This document shows positions 26,195 through 34,696 of a stretch of 64,000 nt of DNA, one piece after another (positions within the stretch are counted from its first letter, which is position 1; every line of letters starts with the position of its first letter). The translations under genes and the position numbers were made by a program. The stretch is from NCBI GenBank assembly GCA_947258815.1, contig CAMYJW010000030.1:744001-808000 (forward strand). Reading direction: 5' to 3'. A model generated the notes under the pieces. It did no database searches and was not told the origin of the DNA. It saw only the letters and a program-made list of their open reading frames with translations. The stretch is from an uncultured Sphingomonadaceae bacterium (lineage in GTDB: Bacteria > Pseudomonadota > Alphaproteobacteria > Sphingomonadales > Sphingomonadaceae).

Positions 26195-27955
26195 TCAGAC
26201 CTGAAAGACATAGGTTCCCGGCGCGTCGCAAATCGGCGCCAGCCCATGCTCAGGCGCGCCCATGGGTGGCGGCGAAACCGGATCGCCCGATCGATCCGCA
26301 AGCCAGTTCCCCCATGCCGTCCACCAGCTTCCGTCATGGTGTTCGGCGCTTGCCAGCCAGTCATCCGGGGCCAGCGCCGGTCCATCCTTTTCACGGTCCA
26401 GCAGGCAATAATGGCGGCGTGGATGGCCCGGTTCAGACACGATTCCGGCATTATGGCCGCCGCTGGCAAGCGCAAACGTGATGGGCGCGCCGGTGAGCCA
26501 GTGAATCTTGTGCACCGATCGCCAGGGCGCGACATGATCGCGCTCTGTGCCAACAACGAACATCGGCTTGCGAATAGCCGTGAGGCTGACGGCCCGGTCA
26601 TCTACCTTGTAATGCCCCTCGGCGAGGCCATCGTTCAGGAACAGCATGCGCAGATACTGGCTGTGCATCGCGTAAGGCAGACGGGTGCCATCGGCGTTCC
26701 AGGCCATCAGATCGTTCATCGCCGGGCGTTCACCCATCAGGTATGTGCCCAGAATGCGCGACCAGACCAGATCGTTGGAACGCAGGAGCTGGAAAGCGCC
26801 GCCCATCTGCGAACTGTCCAGATAGCCGCGGCTCCACATCATGCTTTCAAGCACATTGATCTGCGCTTCATCTATGAACAGGCCAAGCTCACCCGCTTCG
26901 CTGAACTCTGTCTGGGTGGCAAACAACGTAAGACTGGCAAGGCGATCGTCCTTGTCGCGCGCCATGGCCGCCGCGGTTATCGCCAGCAGCGTTCCGCCAA
27001 GACAATATCCAACGCTATGCACCGCAGGCGCGCCGGTGATCTGCGTAACGGCATCGAGCGCGGCCATCGGGCCAAGCGCGCGATAATCGTCCATCCCCAG
27101 ATCGCGATCAGAACTGCCGGGATTGCGCCATGAGATCATGAACACGGTGAAACCCTGCCCCGTCAGCCATTTGACCAGCGAATTTTCGGGCGAAAGATCG
27201 AGAATATAATATTTCATGATCCACGCCGGAACGATCAGGATCGGTTCGGGGCGCACCTGATCGGTCGTCGGGGCATACTGGATCAGTTCAATCAGGCGGT
27301 TGCGATAGACGACTTTGCCCGGCGCGGTCGCAACGTCTTCACCCACTTGAAAGGCATCGGTTCCCACCGGCGGCAGGCCGCGCACCGTGTGCTGCAGATC
27401 TTCTGCCAGATTGCGCAAACCATCGACCAGGCACTTGCCGTTTGTCTGGATAATCTTTTTCTGCAGCGCCGGATTGGTTGCGATAAAATTCGATGGCGCG
27501 ATCATGTCGAGAATTTGCCGGGCGGTGAACTCGGCAACCGCTTCGTGGTGCCTGGAAACCCCGGCGACGCCCGTGGTCGCGGCATGCCACCATTGCTGTG
27601 TCAGCAGAAATGACTGGGCCAGCAGGTTAAACGGCGGCTTTTCCCATGCGGGATCGTCAAAGCGATGATCCTGCGGGAGCGGCTCGATCGCCGGGGCCGC
27701 AGCCTCATCACTCAGGCTGCGAACCGCAAAATCGGCAAGCCGCGCGATCTTGCGCGCGAACTTGGCTTCGAGTTGCAATTGTTTGCCCGGTGCGGCGGCA
27801 AGATGCAGCGCCCAGTCAACGCCCGCCAGCGCAAGCGTCAACGGGGAAAGGCCACGCGTCATCTGCGCCATGGTGGCCATCGCCGCGCGGTCCAGCGTAT
27901 CGGCGATCCCATCGAGAGGATCGGGCGCGTCCTGCGCCGGGAGGGGAGCGTTCAT
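26195..27955 (-). CDS. Poly-hydroxyalkanoate synthase, class I-like
   Basis: A 586-aa PhaC-type polymerase. The N-terminal PhaC domain has NFIATNPALQKKII near residue 150. The alpha/beta core contains the GYCLGG lipase-like box with the catalytic cysteine near residue 295, an Asp in TERDHVAPW and a His in SGGHNAG. The ATG at 27955 (MNAPLPAQ) follows AGGAC; upstream codons form a hydrophobic tail that was excluded. It heads the PhaC - MaoC/Pta - AckA - ATPase - CaCA run. It polymerises hydroxyacyl-CoA in cytoplasmic granules. Confidence 0.93.
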   Translation of the reverse strand: MNAPLPAQDAPDPLDGIADTLDRAAMATMAQMTRGLSPLTLALAGVDWALHLAAAPGKQLQLEAKFARKIARLADFAVRSLSDEAAAPAIEPLPQDHRFDDPAWEKPPFNLLAQSFLLTQQWWHAATTGVAGVSRHHEAVAEFTARQILDMIAPSNFIATNPALQKKIIQTNGKCLVDGLRNLAEDLQHTVRGLPPVGTDAFQVGEDVATAPGKVVYRNRLIELIQYAPTTDQVRPEPILIVPAWIMKYYILDLSPENSLVKWLTGQGFTVFMISWRNPGSSDRDLGMDDYRALGPMAALDAVTQITGAPAVHSVGYCLGGTLLAITAAAMARDKDDRLASLTLFATQTEFSEAGELGLFIDEAQINVLESMMWSRGYLDSSQMGGAFQLLRSNDLVWSRILGTYLMGERPAMNDLMAWNADGTRLPYAMHSQYLRMLFLNDGLAEGHYKVDDRAVSLTAIRKPMFVVGTERDHVAPWRSVHKIHWLTGAPITFALASGGHNAGIVSEPGHPRRHYCLLDREKDGPALAPDDWLASAEHHDGSWWTAWGNWLADRSGDPVSPPPMGAPEHGLAPICDAPGTYVFQV

Positions 27956-28104
27956 AATGGTGTCCTGCGTTCGCAACTGCAAAGCCAATGTGATCAATCG
28001 CAGTAACACTAGGAAGAAATGATGCAGCGCACCTTGACTGGCATCAATCACGCGTCACCGTGCGCAATGTTGGTTGAATACCAGCACGAACTGCGCCCGC
28101 TTCC

Positions 28105-28239
28105 TCACAGACCCAACGTCAGCCTGACAAGAAAGGCCACGCCCAACACGGCGACCACACCGGCCACCCACAGCCCCACAAACCAGCCGATCTCTTTCCA
28201 GCCTGTCTTTTCAATAGGTTGCCGGGGTTTCCTCAGCAT
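28105..28239 (-). CDS. 44-aa DUF2474-like cytochrome bd accessory membrane protein
   Basis: A small gene below common length cut-offs. The 44-residue product starts MLRKPRQPIEK, continues WKEIGWFVGLW and has one hydrophobic helix (about residues 19-41). This matches the DUF2474 pattern of tiny proteins encoded after cydB, analogous to CydX. Its ATG overlaps the cydB TGA by one base (TGATG), strong support for real translation. It probably stabilises the bd oxidase. Confidence 0.82.
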   Translation of the reverse strand: MLRKPRQPIEKTGWKEIGWFVGLWVAGVVAVLGVAFLVRLTLGL

Positions 28240-29240
28240 CAGTGATACCCTGTTTTGCCATCCACCTTGCCGCGAAACACCCAGTAGGCATAAGCCGTGT
28301 AGGCAAGGATCAGCGGCAGTAAAATCACCGCGCCAACCAGCATGAAAGCAAGGCTTGAATCGGGGGCGGCGGCTTCGTGAATGGTGATCGCGCGCGGCAC
28401 GATATAGGGCGAAATGCCAATACCAAGCCCGGCAAAGCACAGGCCGAACAGCCCGATCGCGGATGGAAACGCGATGGCATCACGCCGTTTGATCAGGCTC
28501 CAGCCCAGCGTGGCGGCAAGGATTGCGGTCAACGTCGGCACGGGCAGCACGAACAGCAATTGCGGGAATGTGAACCAGCGGTCTGCGATTTCGGGGGAGA
28601 GAAGCGGGGTCCACGCGCTGACAATGCCGATGAACACAAGCATGGCAACGCCGGTCAGCCGCGCCAGTCGATAGGCGCGGTCCCGCAGGCTGCCTTCGGT
28701 TTTCATGATCAGCCAGGTCGCGCCCAGCAGCGCGTAGCCCGCCACAAGTGCAACACCGCACATCACGCTGAACGGGGTCAGCCAGTCCCACCAGCCGCCG
28801 GCATAAGCGCGCCCTTCCACTTCGATGCCTTGCACGAATGCGCCAAGCACAAGGCCCTGACAGAACGTTGCCAGCACCGAACCGAAATGGAAAGAACGGT
28901 CCCAGATCCGTTCATGCGCCTTGTCGCGCCAGCGAAATTCGAACGCGACGCCGCGAAACACCAGCGCCAGGATCATCGCAATGAAAGGCGCGTAAAGCGC
29001 GGGCATGACGACTGCATAGGCCAACGGAAACGCCGCCATCAGCCCCCCGCCGCCAAGCACCAGCCAGGTTTCGTTCCCGTCCCACACCGGGGCGACGGTG
29101 TTCATCGCCAGCGCGCGATCATCATCATCGTCCAGAAACGGGAACACGATGCCGATCCCCAGATCGAAGCCATCGAGGATCACGTAGATAAAGATCGCCA
29201 GCGCCAGCAGGCCGGCCCAGATTGTCGGCAGATCAGGCAT
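28239..29240 (-). CDS. cydB: Cytochrome bd ubiquinol oxidase subunit II
   Basis: A 333-aa membrane protein of the CydB/CioB family, opening LPTIWAGLLALAIFIYVILDGFDLGIG, with WDGNETWLVLGGGG near residue 55, FEFRW near 110 and about eight to nine hydrophobic segments. Start at 29240 (MPDLPTIW) gives an 8-base overlap with cydA; upstream codons are basic and proline-rich, unlike the family. It is the partner of subunit I. Confidence 0.95.
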   Translation of the reverse strand: MPDLPTIWAGLLALAIFIYVILDGFDLGIGIVFPFLDDDDDRALAMNTVAPVWDGNETWLVLGGGGLMAAFPLAYAVVMPALYAPFIAMILALVFRGVAFEFRWRDKAHERIWDRSFHFGSVLATFCQGLVLGAFVQGIEVEGRAYAGGWWDWLTPFSVMCGVALVAGYALLGATWLIMKTEGSLRDRAYRLARLTGVAMLVFIGIVSAWTPLLSPEIADRWFTFPQLLFVLPVPTLTAILAATLGWSLIKRRDAIAFPSAIGLFGLCFAGLGIGISPYIVPRAITIHEAAAPDSSLAFMLVGAVILLPLILAYTAYAYWVFRGKVDGKTGYH

Positions 29241-30672
29241 CGTCGTTCTCCCTGTCCGGGGCAGAGGTTTCGCTGGTGGGCCGGGCCGTCGGAACCATCG
29301 AAAGGGCCGGGGTCGTGCCTGCAGCGCGCAAGGGAGTTCCGGGCACCGGGCCAACCCCGCCGGGCGGCTTGTTCATCATCCTGACGATATAATACGTGCC
29401 CGCACCAAACAGCGCGAAATAGACAATAACGAACGCGATGAGCGAGGCCGCGACCGCGGGAGCGCCAACCGGCGCGATCGATTCAGACGTCCGCAGCAAG
29501 CCGTAAACCGTATATGGCTGGCGGCCGACTTCGGTGGTGATCCAGCCCGCCAGAATCGCGACGAACCCGGATGGCGCCATCATCAGCGCGGCGCGCTGGA
29601 ACCAGCGGGTTTCATACAGTTTGCCGCGCCATCGCAGGAACAGGCTGACGAATCCGATCAGCATCATCAGCGTGCCAAGCGCGATCATGATGCGAAAGCT
29701 CCAGAAGACGATGGCGACAGGCGGGCGATCCGCCTTCTCAACATCCTTGAGCCCCGGCGTTTCACCGTCCCAGCTGTGCGTCAGGATCAGTGCCGAAAGG
29801 CCGGGAATGGCGATCTCGGCATGGTTTTGCTCCGCATCCTGATCGGGCAGAGCAAACAGGATCAGCGGCGCGCCTTTCTGCCGCTCCCAGTGGCCTTCCA
29901 TCGCGGCGACTTTGACCGGCTGATGTTCAAGCGTGTTCAGCCCGTGCAGATCGCCTGCAAAAATCTGCAAGGGCGCGACCAGCGCGGCCATCCACATCGC
30001 CATCGAAAACATCGTGCGCGCTTCGGCGTTGGCCTTGTCGCGCAGGAGATGCAAAGCGCCAACCGCGCCAACCACGAATGCCGTGGTCAGATAGGCGGCC
30101 AGCACCATATGCGTCAGGCGATAGGGAAAGGATGGGTTGAACACGATCTCCATCCAGTTTTCCGGCACGAACTGCCCCACCTCGTTGATCGAATGGCCCA
30201 GCGGCGTTTGCATCCACGAATTGACCGACAGGATCCAGGTGGCAGAAAGCAACGTGCCGAACGCGACCATCACCGTCGCGATAAAATGCAAACGCTTGGA
30301 AACACGGCCCATGCCAAACAGCATGACCCCCAGAAACCCGGCTTCAAGGAAAAACGCGGTGAGCACTTCATAGGCCATCAGCGGCCCGATCACCGGCCCG
30401 GTCTTGTCTGAAAACACGCTCCAGTTGGTGCCGAACTGATAGGACATGACGATGCCCGAAACGACCCCCATGCCGAACGCGACAGCGAAAATCTTCATCC
30501 AGTATTTGAAAAGACGCAGATAGACATCGCGCCCGGTTTTCAGCCACAGGCCTTCCAGCACCATCAGGTAGCTGGCCAGCCCGATCGAGAAGGCCGGAAA
30601 GATGATGTGAAACGAAACGGTGAAGGTAAACTGGATCCGCGCCAGCAGCGCCGCATCAAAAGTCTCAAACAT
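29233..30672 (-). CDS. cydA: Cytochrome bd ubiquinol oxidase subunit I (Cio-like)
   Basis: A 479-aa heme-bearing subunit of a high-affinity quinol oxidase. It shows RIQFTFTVSFHIIFPAFSIG (His ligand of heme b595), GMGVVSGIVMSYQFGTNW, FFLEAGFLGVMLFG with the conserved Glu, and the quinol region GWITTEVGRQPYTVYGLLRT. The Q-loop region is short, as in cyanide-insensitive (CioA) forms. The extra C-terminal ~50 residues are proline/threonine-rich and cytoplasmic. bd oxidases resist sulfide, fitting the sulfide genes directly upstream. Confidence 0.95.
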   Translation of the reverse strand: MFETFDAALLARIQFTFTVSFHIIFPAFSIGLASYLMVLEGLWLKTGRDVYLRLFKYWMKIFAVAFGMGVVSGIVMSYQFGTNWSVFSDKTGPVIGPLMAYEVLTAFFLEAGFLGVMLFGMGRVSKRLHFIATVMVAFGTLLSATWILSVNSWMQTPLGHSINEVGQFVPENWMEIVFNPSFPYRLTHMVLAAYLTTAFVVGAVGALHLLRDKANAEARTMFSMAMWMAALVAPLQIFAGDLHGLNTLEHQPVKVAAMEGHWERQKGAPLILFALPDQDAEQNHAEIAIPGLSALILTHSWDGETPGLKDVEKADRPPVAIVFWSFRIMIALGTLMMLIGFVSLFLRWRGKLYETRWFQRAALMMAPSGFVAILAGWITTEVGRQPYTVYGLLRTSESIAPVGAPAVAASLIAFVIVYFALFGAGTYYIVRMMNKPPGGVGPVPGTPLRAAGTTPALSMVPTARPTSETSAPDRENDDA

Positions 30673-30769
30673 TGTCTGTCACCATTTCAGCCTGGTTTGG
30701 GAAACCGGAAATGATCTTGCCGGTTCCGATAGAGTCAGTCGCCTGGTCATTTCGGGCGCAAGGCGTGCG

Positions 30770-32449
30770 CTACCTGTTTTGATCGATAACCGGTTTTGCC
30801 AGCCATTCCCGACCCTTGAACATGACATCGAAATAGAGCGTTGGCATAAACACCGCCTTGGCCAGCCAGCCCAGCCATGTCGGCCGGGTGCCCTTGAGCA
30901 GCCAGTCGGGGAATGTCGGATCGAGTTTGCCGCCATAGGCGAATTCGGCAAGCACAACCCGTCCGCGCCTGACCGTCAGCGGGCATGAACCATAGCCGTT
31001 GTAGATCGCGTTCGCGCTTTTGCCGTCCAGCGCGCGCAGCACGTTGTGCGCGGCGACCGGCGCCTGTTTGCGCACTGCGGCGGCGGTTTTGGCATTGGGG
31101 GTCGATGTGGCGTCGCCCAGGCCGAAAACATTGGCATAGCGCGGGTGTTGCAGGGTTTCCTGATCGACTTCGACCCAGCCCGCATCGTTGGCAAGCGGGC
31201 TTGCGGCAACGAAATCGGGTGCGCATTGCGGCGGGCTGACATGCAGCATATCGAATGTTTCGGTTCGGCGGGACGTTTCGCCGTCCGCGCCCTGCACCTC
31301 GAAAGTCGCCGTTTTGGCAGCACCATCAACCGCAACCAGCGTTTCGTTGAAGTGGAGGTGTGCGCCATATGCGTTCACATAGTCCATCAAGGCGGGAACA
31401 TAGTCTCCCACACCGAAAAGAACGCCGCCTGCATTGTGAAAATTCACGTCGATGTCTTTCAGAACGCCTTTGAGCCGCCATGCGTCACACGAAAGATACA
31501 TCGCTTTTTGCGGCGCACCCGCGCACTTGATCGGCATCGGCGGCTGCGTGAACAACGCCTTGCCGCCTTTGAGAGTTTCGACCAGCTTCCAGGTGTAGGC
31601 ACCCAGACCGTGCATGTAGTTTGACGTCACGCCGTTGCGGCCCAGCGTTTCGGCCAGACCTCCGATCCGGTCCCAGTCCAGCTTGAGGCCGGGCGCGACG
31701 ATCAGCGTTTTATAACCGATCCGTTCGCTGTCTTCGAGGATGACCTGATTGCGATCGGGATCGAACCCCGCGCAGGCGGCATGCACCCAGCAAACGCCTT
31801 TGGGGATCAGGCTTGCCATCGGCTTTTCGGTGCGCGGCTGCTTGAAGATGCCGCCGCCGATCAGAGTCCAGCCCGGCTGATAATAATGCACCGCGCCTGG
31901 CTCTATAATCGCGATATCCAGCCGCTTTCGGCGCTTGAGCAGGCTTCCGGCAACGGCAAGGCCCGCCGCGCCCGCCCCGATAATGACGACATCGTGCGTG
32001 CGCACCAGGCTGGCGCTGCCATTGGCCGCACCGGCCCTGTCCTGCAGGCGGCCAGCAAGGCCGGAAAGATCATAGCCTGCCTGCCCCGCGGTTTTCAGAA
32101 TGGCATCGGTGGACAAGTGCCCGGCCTGAGCCAGCGCCCAGAGTGTTGCCGATCGGGTTCCGGTTCGGCAATAGGCCAGCGCGGGGGCGGGCAGCTCTTC
32201 CAGCGCTTTTGCAAATGCGGTCACATCCGCATCGGTGAGGTTGCCGGGCACCACGGGCACAAAGCGGATGGCGATCCCGGCATCGCGGGCGGCGGCTTCG
32301 ATCGCGGCAAAATCGGGCTGATCGTCTTCTTCCCCGTCAGGCCGGTTGACGATGATCGCGCGAAATCCCTTGCCTGCAAGCGCGGCGATTTCGTCCACGC
32401 CGATCTGGGGCGCCACCGACACGTCGGGCGCAAGCGTTCTTATATCCAT
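30770..32449 (-). CDS. DUF442 (TIGR01244) phosphatase-like domain fused to sulfide:quinone oxidoreductase
   Basis: A 559-aa fusion. Residues about 1-110 form a DUF442 domain with the CX5R loop CRTGTRS near 93. The FAD-binding part starts at VVIIGAGAAGLAVAGS (about 155) and resembles sulfide:quinone oxidoreductase, with cysteines in PIKCAGAPQKAMYLSCDAW and SPPQCAPDF that could carry the persulfide relay, and GLGDATSTPNAKTAAAVRKQAPV late. A C-terminal amphipathic or hydrophobic stretch suits membrane contact. It oxidises sulfide and reduces quinone, which the cytochrome bd encoded next would reoxidise. The fusion is a recognised architecture. Confidence 0.92.
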   Translation of the reverse strand: MDIRTLAPDVSVAPQIGVDEIAALAGKGFRAIIVNRPDGEEDDQPDFAAIEAAARDAGIAIRFVPVVPGNLTDADVTAFAKALEELPAPALAYCRTGTRSATLWALAQAGHLSTDAILKTAGQAGYDLSGLAGRLQDRAGAANGSASLVRTHDVVIIGAGAAGLAVAGSLLKRRKRLDIAIIEPGAVHYYQPGWTLIGGGIFKQPRTEKPMASLIPKGVCWVHAACAGFDPDRNQVILEDSERIGYKTLIVAPGLKLDWDRIGGLAETLGRNGVTSNYMHGLGAYTWKLVETLKGGKALFTQPPMPIKCAGAPQKAMYLSCDAWRLKGVLKDIDVNFHNAGGVLFGVGDYVPALMDYVNAYGAHLHFNETLVAVDGAAKTATFEVQGADGETSRRTETFDMLHVSPPQCAPDFVAASPLANDAGWVEVDQETLQHPRYANVFGLGDATSTPNAKTAAAVRKQAPVAAHNVLRALDGKSANAIYNGYGSCPLTVRRGRVVLAEFAYGGKLDPTFPDWLLKGTRPTWLGWLAKAVFMPTLYFDVMFKGREWLAKPVIDQNR

Positions 32450-32476
32450 GATTTGTCCTTGCGGCGTTGCGCGACG

Positions 32477-33343
32477 TTACAGCACGTCGATGGGAATCTT
32501 GATGTAGCGCGTTCCGTTGTCTTCCGCGGGCGGCATCGCACCTGCGCGCATGTTAACCTGCACCGAGGGCAGGATCAGGTTCGGCAGATCGAGCGTGGCA
32601 TCGCGCGCCTCGCGCATTGCGATGAATGCATCGCGCGAAACGCCGGTCTTGCAGTGAATGTTGCCCTGTTTCTCGGCGCCGACAGTCGTTTCCCATGCAA
32701 AGACATCGCGGCCCGGCGCCTTGTAATCGTGGCAGAGGAAAATGCGAGTATCATCGTCCAGCGCAAACAGCGTCTGGATAGAATCGAACAACGTGCCCGC
32801 ATCGCCGCCGGGAAAATCGCAGCGCGCGGTGCCATAATCGGGCATGAACAGCGTATCGCCCACGAACACGGCGTCGCCGATAACATGGCTCATGCACGCA
32901 GGCGTATGCCCCGGCGTGTGCAGCGCGCGCGCGGCGATGGAGCCGATCGCATAGGTCTCGCCATCGCTGAACAGATGATCGAACTGGCTGCCATCGGTGT
33001 GAAAGCCCGCTTCGGCGTTGAACAGCTTGCCGAACACATTCTGAACGGTGGAGATATGTTCGCCGATGCCGGTTTTTCCGCCGAGTTGCGCCTTGATATA
33101 GGGGGCGGCGGTGAGATGATCGGCATGGACATGGGTATCGATCACCCATTCCACTTCAAGGCCCTTGTCCTTGACGAAGGCGATCAGTTTATCGGCGGAT
33201 CGGGTGCTGGTGCGGCCCGAGGCGGGATCGTAATCCAGCAGCGAATCGATCACCGCGCATTTGCCGGTTGCGGGATCGGCAACGACATAGCTGATGGTGA
33301 ATGTCGGCTCGTCGAAAAAGCCGGTAACGTCTGGTTTGCTCAT
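32477..33343 (-). CDS. MBL-fold metallohydrolase, persulfide dioxygenase-like (Blh/ETHE1 type)
   Basis: A 288-aa metallo-beta-lactamase-fold protein. The metal motif is THVHADHL near residue 60, with LHTPGHTPACMSHVIGDAVFVGDTLFMPDYGTARCDFPGGD near 120-160 and FLCHDY near 190. This pattern fits Blh/ETHE1-like enzymes that oxidise glutathione or low-molecular persulfides to sulfite. ATG 33343 has a perfect GGAGG 5 bases upstream. It lies between the ArsR sensor and the DUF442-SQR fusion, as in BigR operons. Confidence 0.9.
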   Translation of the reverse strand: MSKPDVTGFFDEPTFTISYVVADPATGKCAVIDSLLDYDPASGRTSTRSADKLIAFVKDKGLEVEWVIDTHVHADHLTAAPYIKAQLGGKTGIGEHISTVQNVFGKLFNAEAGFHTDGSQFDHLFSDGETYAIGSIAARALHTPGHTPACMSHVIGDAVFVGDTLFMPDYGTARCDFPGGDAGTLFDSIQTLFALDDDTRIFLCHDYKAPGRDVFAWETTVGAEKQGNIHCKTGVSRDAFIAMREARDATLDLPNLILPSVQVNMRAGAMPPAEDNGTRYIKIPIDVL

Positions 33344-33365
33344 TTTGGCCTCCGTTGGTCCAAGC

Positions 33366-33755
33366 TCAGGTTTCAGTGCGTGCAAAAACGCCATAGCCAC
33401 CGGCGCGGCGCGGCCGCGTCTGCGATCTGGGCGCTGTGGGAAGATCGGCCGGTTTGCCCAGCATGATCGCGCAAACCGCATCGACAATCGCGCGCGCGCG
33501 GGGCGTTTGGGCCATCCGGTAGTAGATGACTTTCGATTCCCGGCGGGTTTCGACCAGGCCTTCCTCGCGCAGTTTTGCCAGTTCGCGCGAAAGACGGGGC
33601 TGCCTGATGTCCAGCTTGTCTTCCATTTCGCCAACCGACATTTCGGTGTCGCGAAGCTGGCAACAGATCAGCAGGCGCGCAGGATGGGCCAGCGCCTTGA
33701 GCAGTGCGGTTGCTTCGCCAAGCATCGGATGGAGTTGTTCGGTCTCCGGCGTCAT
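33366..33755 (-). CDS. ArsR-family regulator, BigR/SqrR-like persulfide sensor
   Basis: A 129-aa winged-helix ArsR repressor: ALAHPARLLICCQLRD near residue 22, EKLDIRQPRLSRELAKLREEGLVETRRE-type recognition region near 50-75. It keeps cysteines in the two positions expected for SqrR/BigR sensing, CCQL early and AVCAIML late, which form a tetrasulfide bridge in those proteins. ATG 33755 overlaps the peroxiredoxin stop in ATGA. It likely derepresses the operon when persulfide accumulates. Target is probably the palindromic block at 34462-34495. Confidence 0.88.
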   Translation of the reverse strand: MTPETEQLHPMLGEATALLKALAHPARLLICCQLRDTEMSVGEMEDKLDIRQPRLSRELAKLREEGLVETRRESKVIYYRMAQTPRARAIVDAVCAIMLGKPADLPTAPRSQTRPRRAGGYGVFARTET

Positions 33756-34420
33756 CGCGCCGCCCCGGCGGTTGTGTAATACCATGCGCCGCCGTCCATC
33801 CCGGCACGGCGATCCGCCTCGGTCTGGTCGATCGGCGGTGGCAGCATGGTTTCGTCGCCCGGCTGCCAGCCCTCTGGCGTTGCAACTTCGTTTGCATCCG
33901 ATTCCTGCAACGCCATAAGCACGCGAACGATTTCATCGACCGAGCGGCCCACGTTCATCGGATAGTGGATTATCGCGCGGACATAGCCATCGGGATCGAT
34001 AAAGAAGACAGAGCGCACAGCGGCGGTTGTTGCCGACCCGTCATGGATCATCCCGTAAACGCGGGCGACGGCCATCGAGATGTCTTCAACGATCGGAAAC
34101 GTAATGCGCGTGTCAAAGCGCGCCTCGATATCCTTGATCCACGCGAGGTGCGCATAAAGACTGTCAACCGAGAGGCCGAGCAGCTTGCAGTCAAGCGCAT
34201 CAAACCGATCCGCCGCATTCTGAAATGCCATGAATTCCGTTGTGCAGACCGGCGTGAAATCCGCCGGATGAGAGAAGAACACGAGCCACTTGCCGCGAAA
34301 GTCAGACATTCTGACCATGCCTTGCGTGGATCGCGCTTCGAAATCCGGCGCGAGCTCATCAATCCGGACGGTCTCCGTCCGGTCGATGTGCTGATGCGAA
34401 TTATGGTCAATCCCCGTCAT
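33752..34420 (-). CDS. Peroxiredoxin, Prx6-like (AhpC/TSA family)
   Basis: A 222-aa thioredoxin-fold peroxidase. The active site PADFTPVCTTEF lies near residues 51-62 with the peroxidatic cysteine, and the long C-terminal extension (IIHYPMNVGR, TPEGWQPGD) is typical of Prx6/1-Cys-type bacterial peroxiredoxins. ATG 34420 is chosen because AGGTCGG lies 8 bases upstream; a GTG at 34438 is the alternative. First gene of the persulfide/bd operon, protecting against peroxides and possibly reducing organic persulfides. Confidence 0.92.
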   Translation of the reverse strand: MTGIDHNSHQHIDRTETVRIDELAPDFEARSTQGMVRMSDFRGKWLVFFSHPADFTPVCTTEFMAFQNAADRFDALDCKLLGLSVDSLYAHLAWIKDIEARFDTRITFPIVEDISMAVARVYGMIHDGSATTAAVRSVFFIDPDGYVRAIIHYPMNVGRSVDEIVRVLMALQESDANEVATPEGWQPGDETMLPPPIDQTEADRRAGMDGGAWYYTTAGAAR

Positions 34421-34696
34421 ATGCCCGACCTGCTCCACGTTGCCGACATCAATGTATTACATTTTACGATATTATCAATCGTTTTACGTAAAATAAATTC
34501 TATAGGAGTTATTATCGCGCATGTTCAAAATGTTGTGTCGGAGCGCGCGTGGCGCAACTTGGCCCGGAATGCTCTGATCACATCACTGCATCATGCGAAT
34601 CGCGAGCGAATCGCACGGCACTGTCCCAATCGGACGTGCGCGCGGCCAAACGCGCGCCGGGCGCGCCAGCCAGTCCTGTGCAAACGCTCTGTGGTG
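34421..34696. other. Promoter region of the peroxiredoxin/sulfide operon
   Basis: The 276-base gap between the LysR stop and the peroxiredoxin start has an AT-rich block (34450-34515) directly upstream of the operon and a GC-rich part with direct repeats (GCGAATCGC twice, about 34589-34615). No gene was found. Confidence 0.5.
34462..34495. promoter_or_regulatory. Nested AT-rich palindromes, candidate ArsR (BigR/SqrR) operator
   Basis: ATTTTACG at 34462-34469 pairs with CGTAAAAT at 34488-34495. Inside lie ACGAT (34467-34471)/ATCGT (34479-34483) and a perfect 12-bp palindrome TTTTACGTAAAA (34483-34494). The block begins 42 bases before the peroxiredoxin start codon. AT-rich palindromes are the usual targets of BigR-type repressors, so this is the likely operator of the operon's own ArsR protein. 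Confidence 0.55.

Noticed and set aside
27990..28003. Possible FNR/CRP-type box upstream of the PHA synthase
   Set aside because: Only the ATCAA half fits; the other half matches TTGAT at one of five positions.
31781..33466. A 561-codon open frame on the plus strand
   Set aside because: Antisense to the DUF442-SQR fusion and the MBL gene, both clearly coding; composition is that of a shadow frame.
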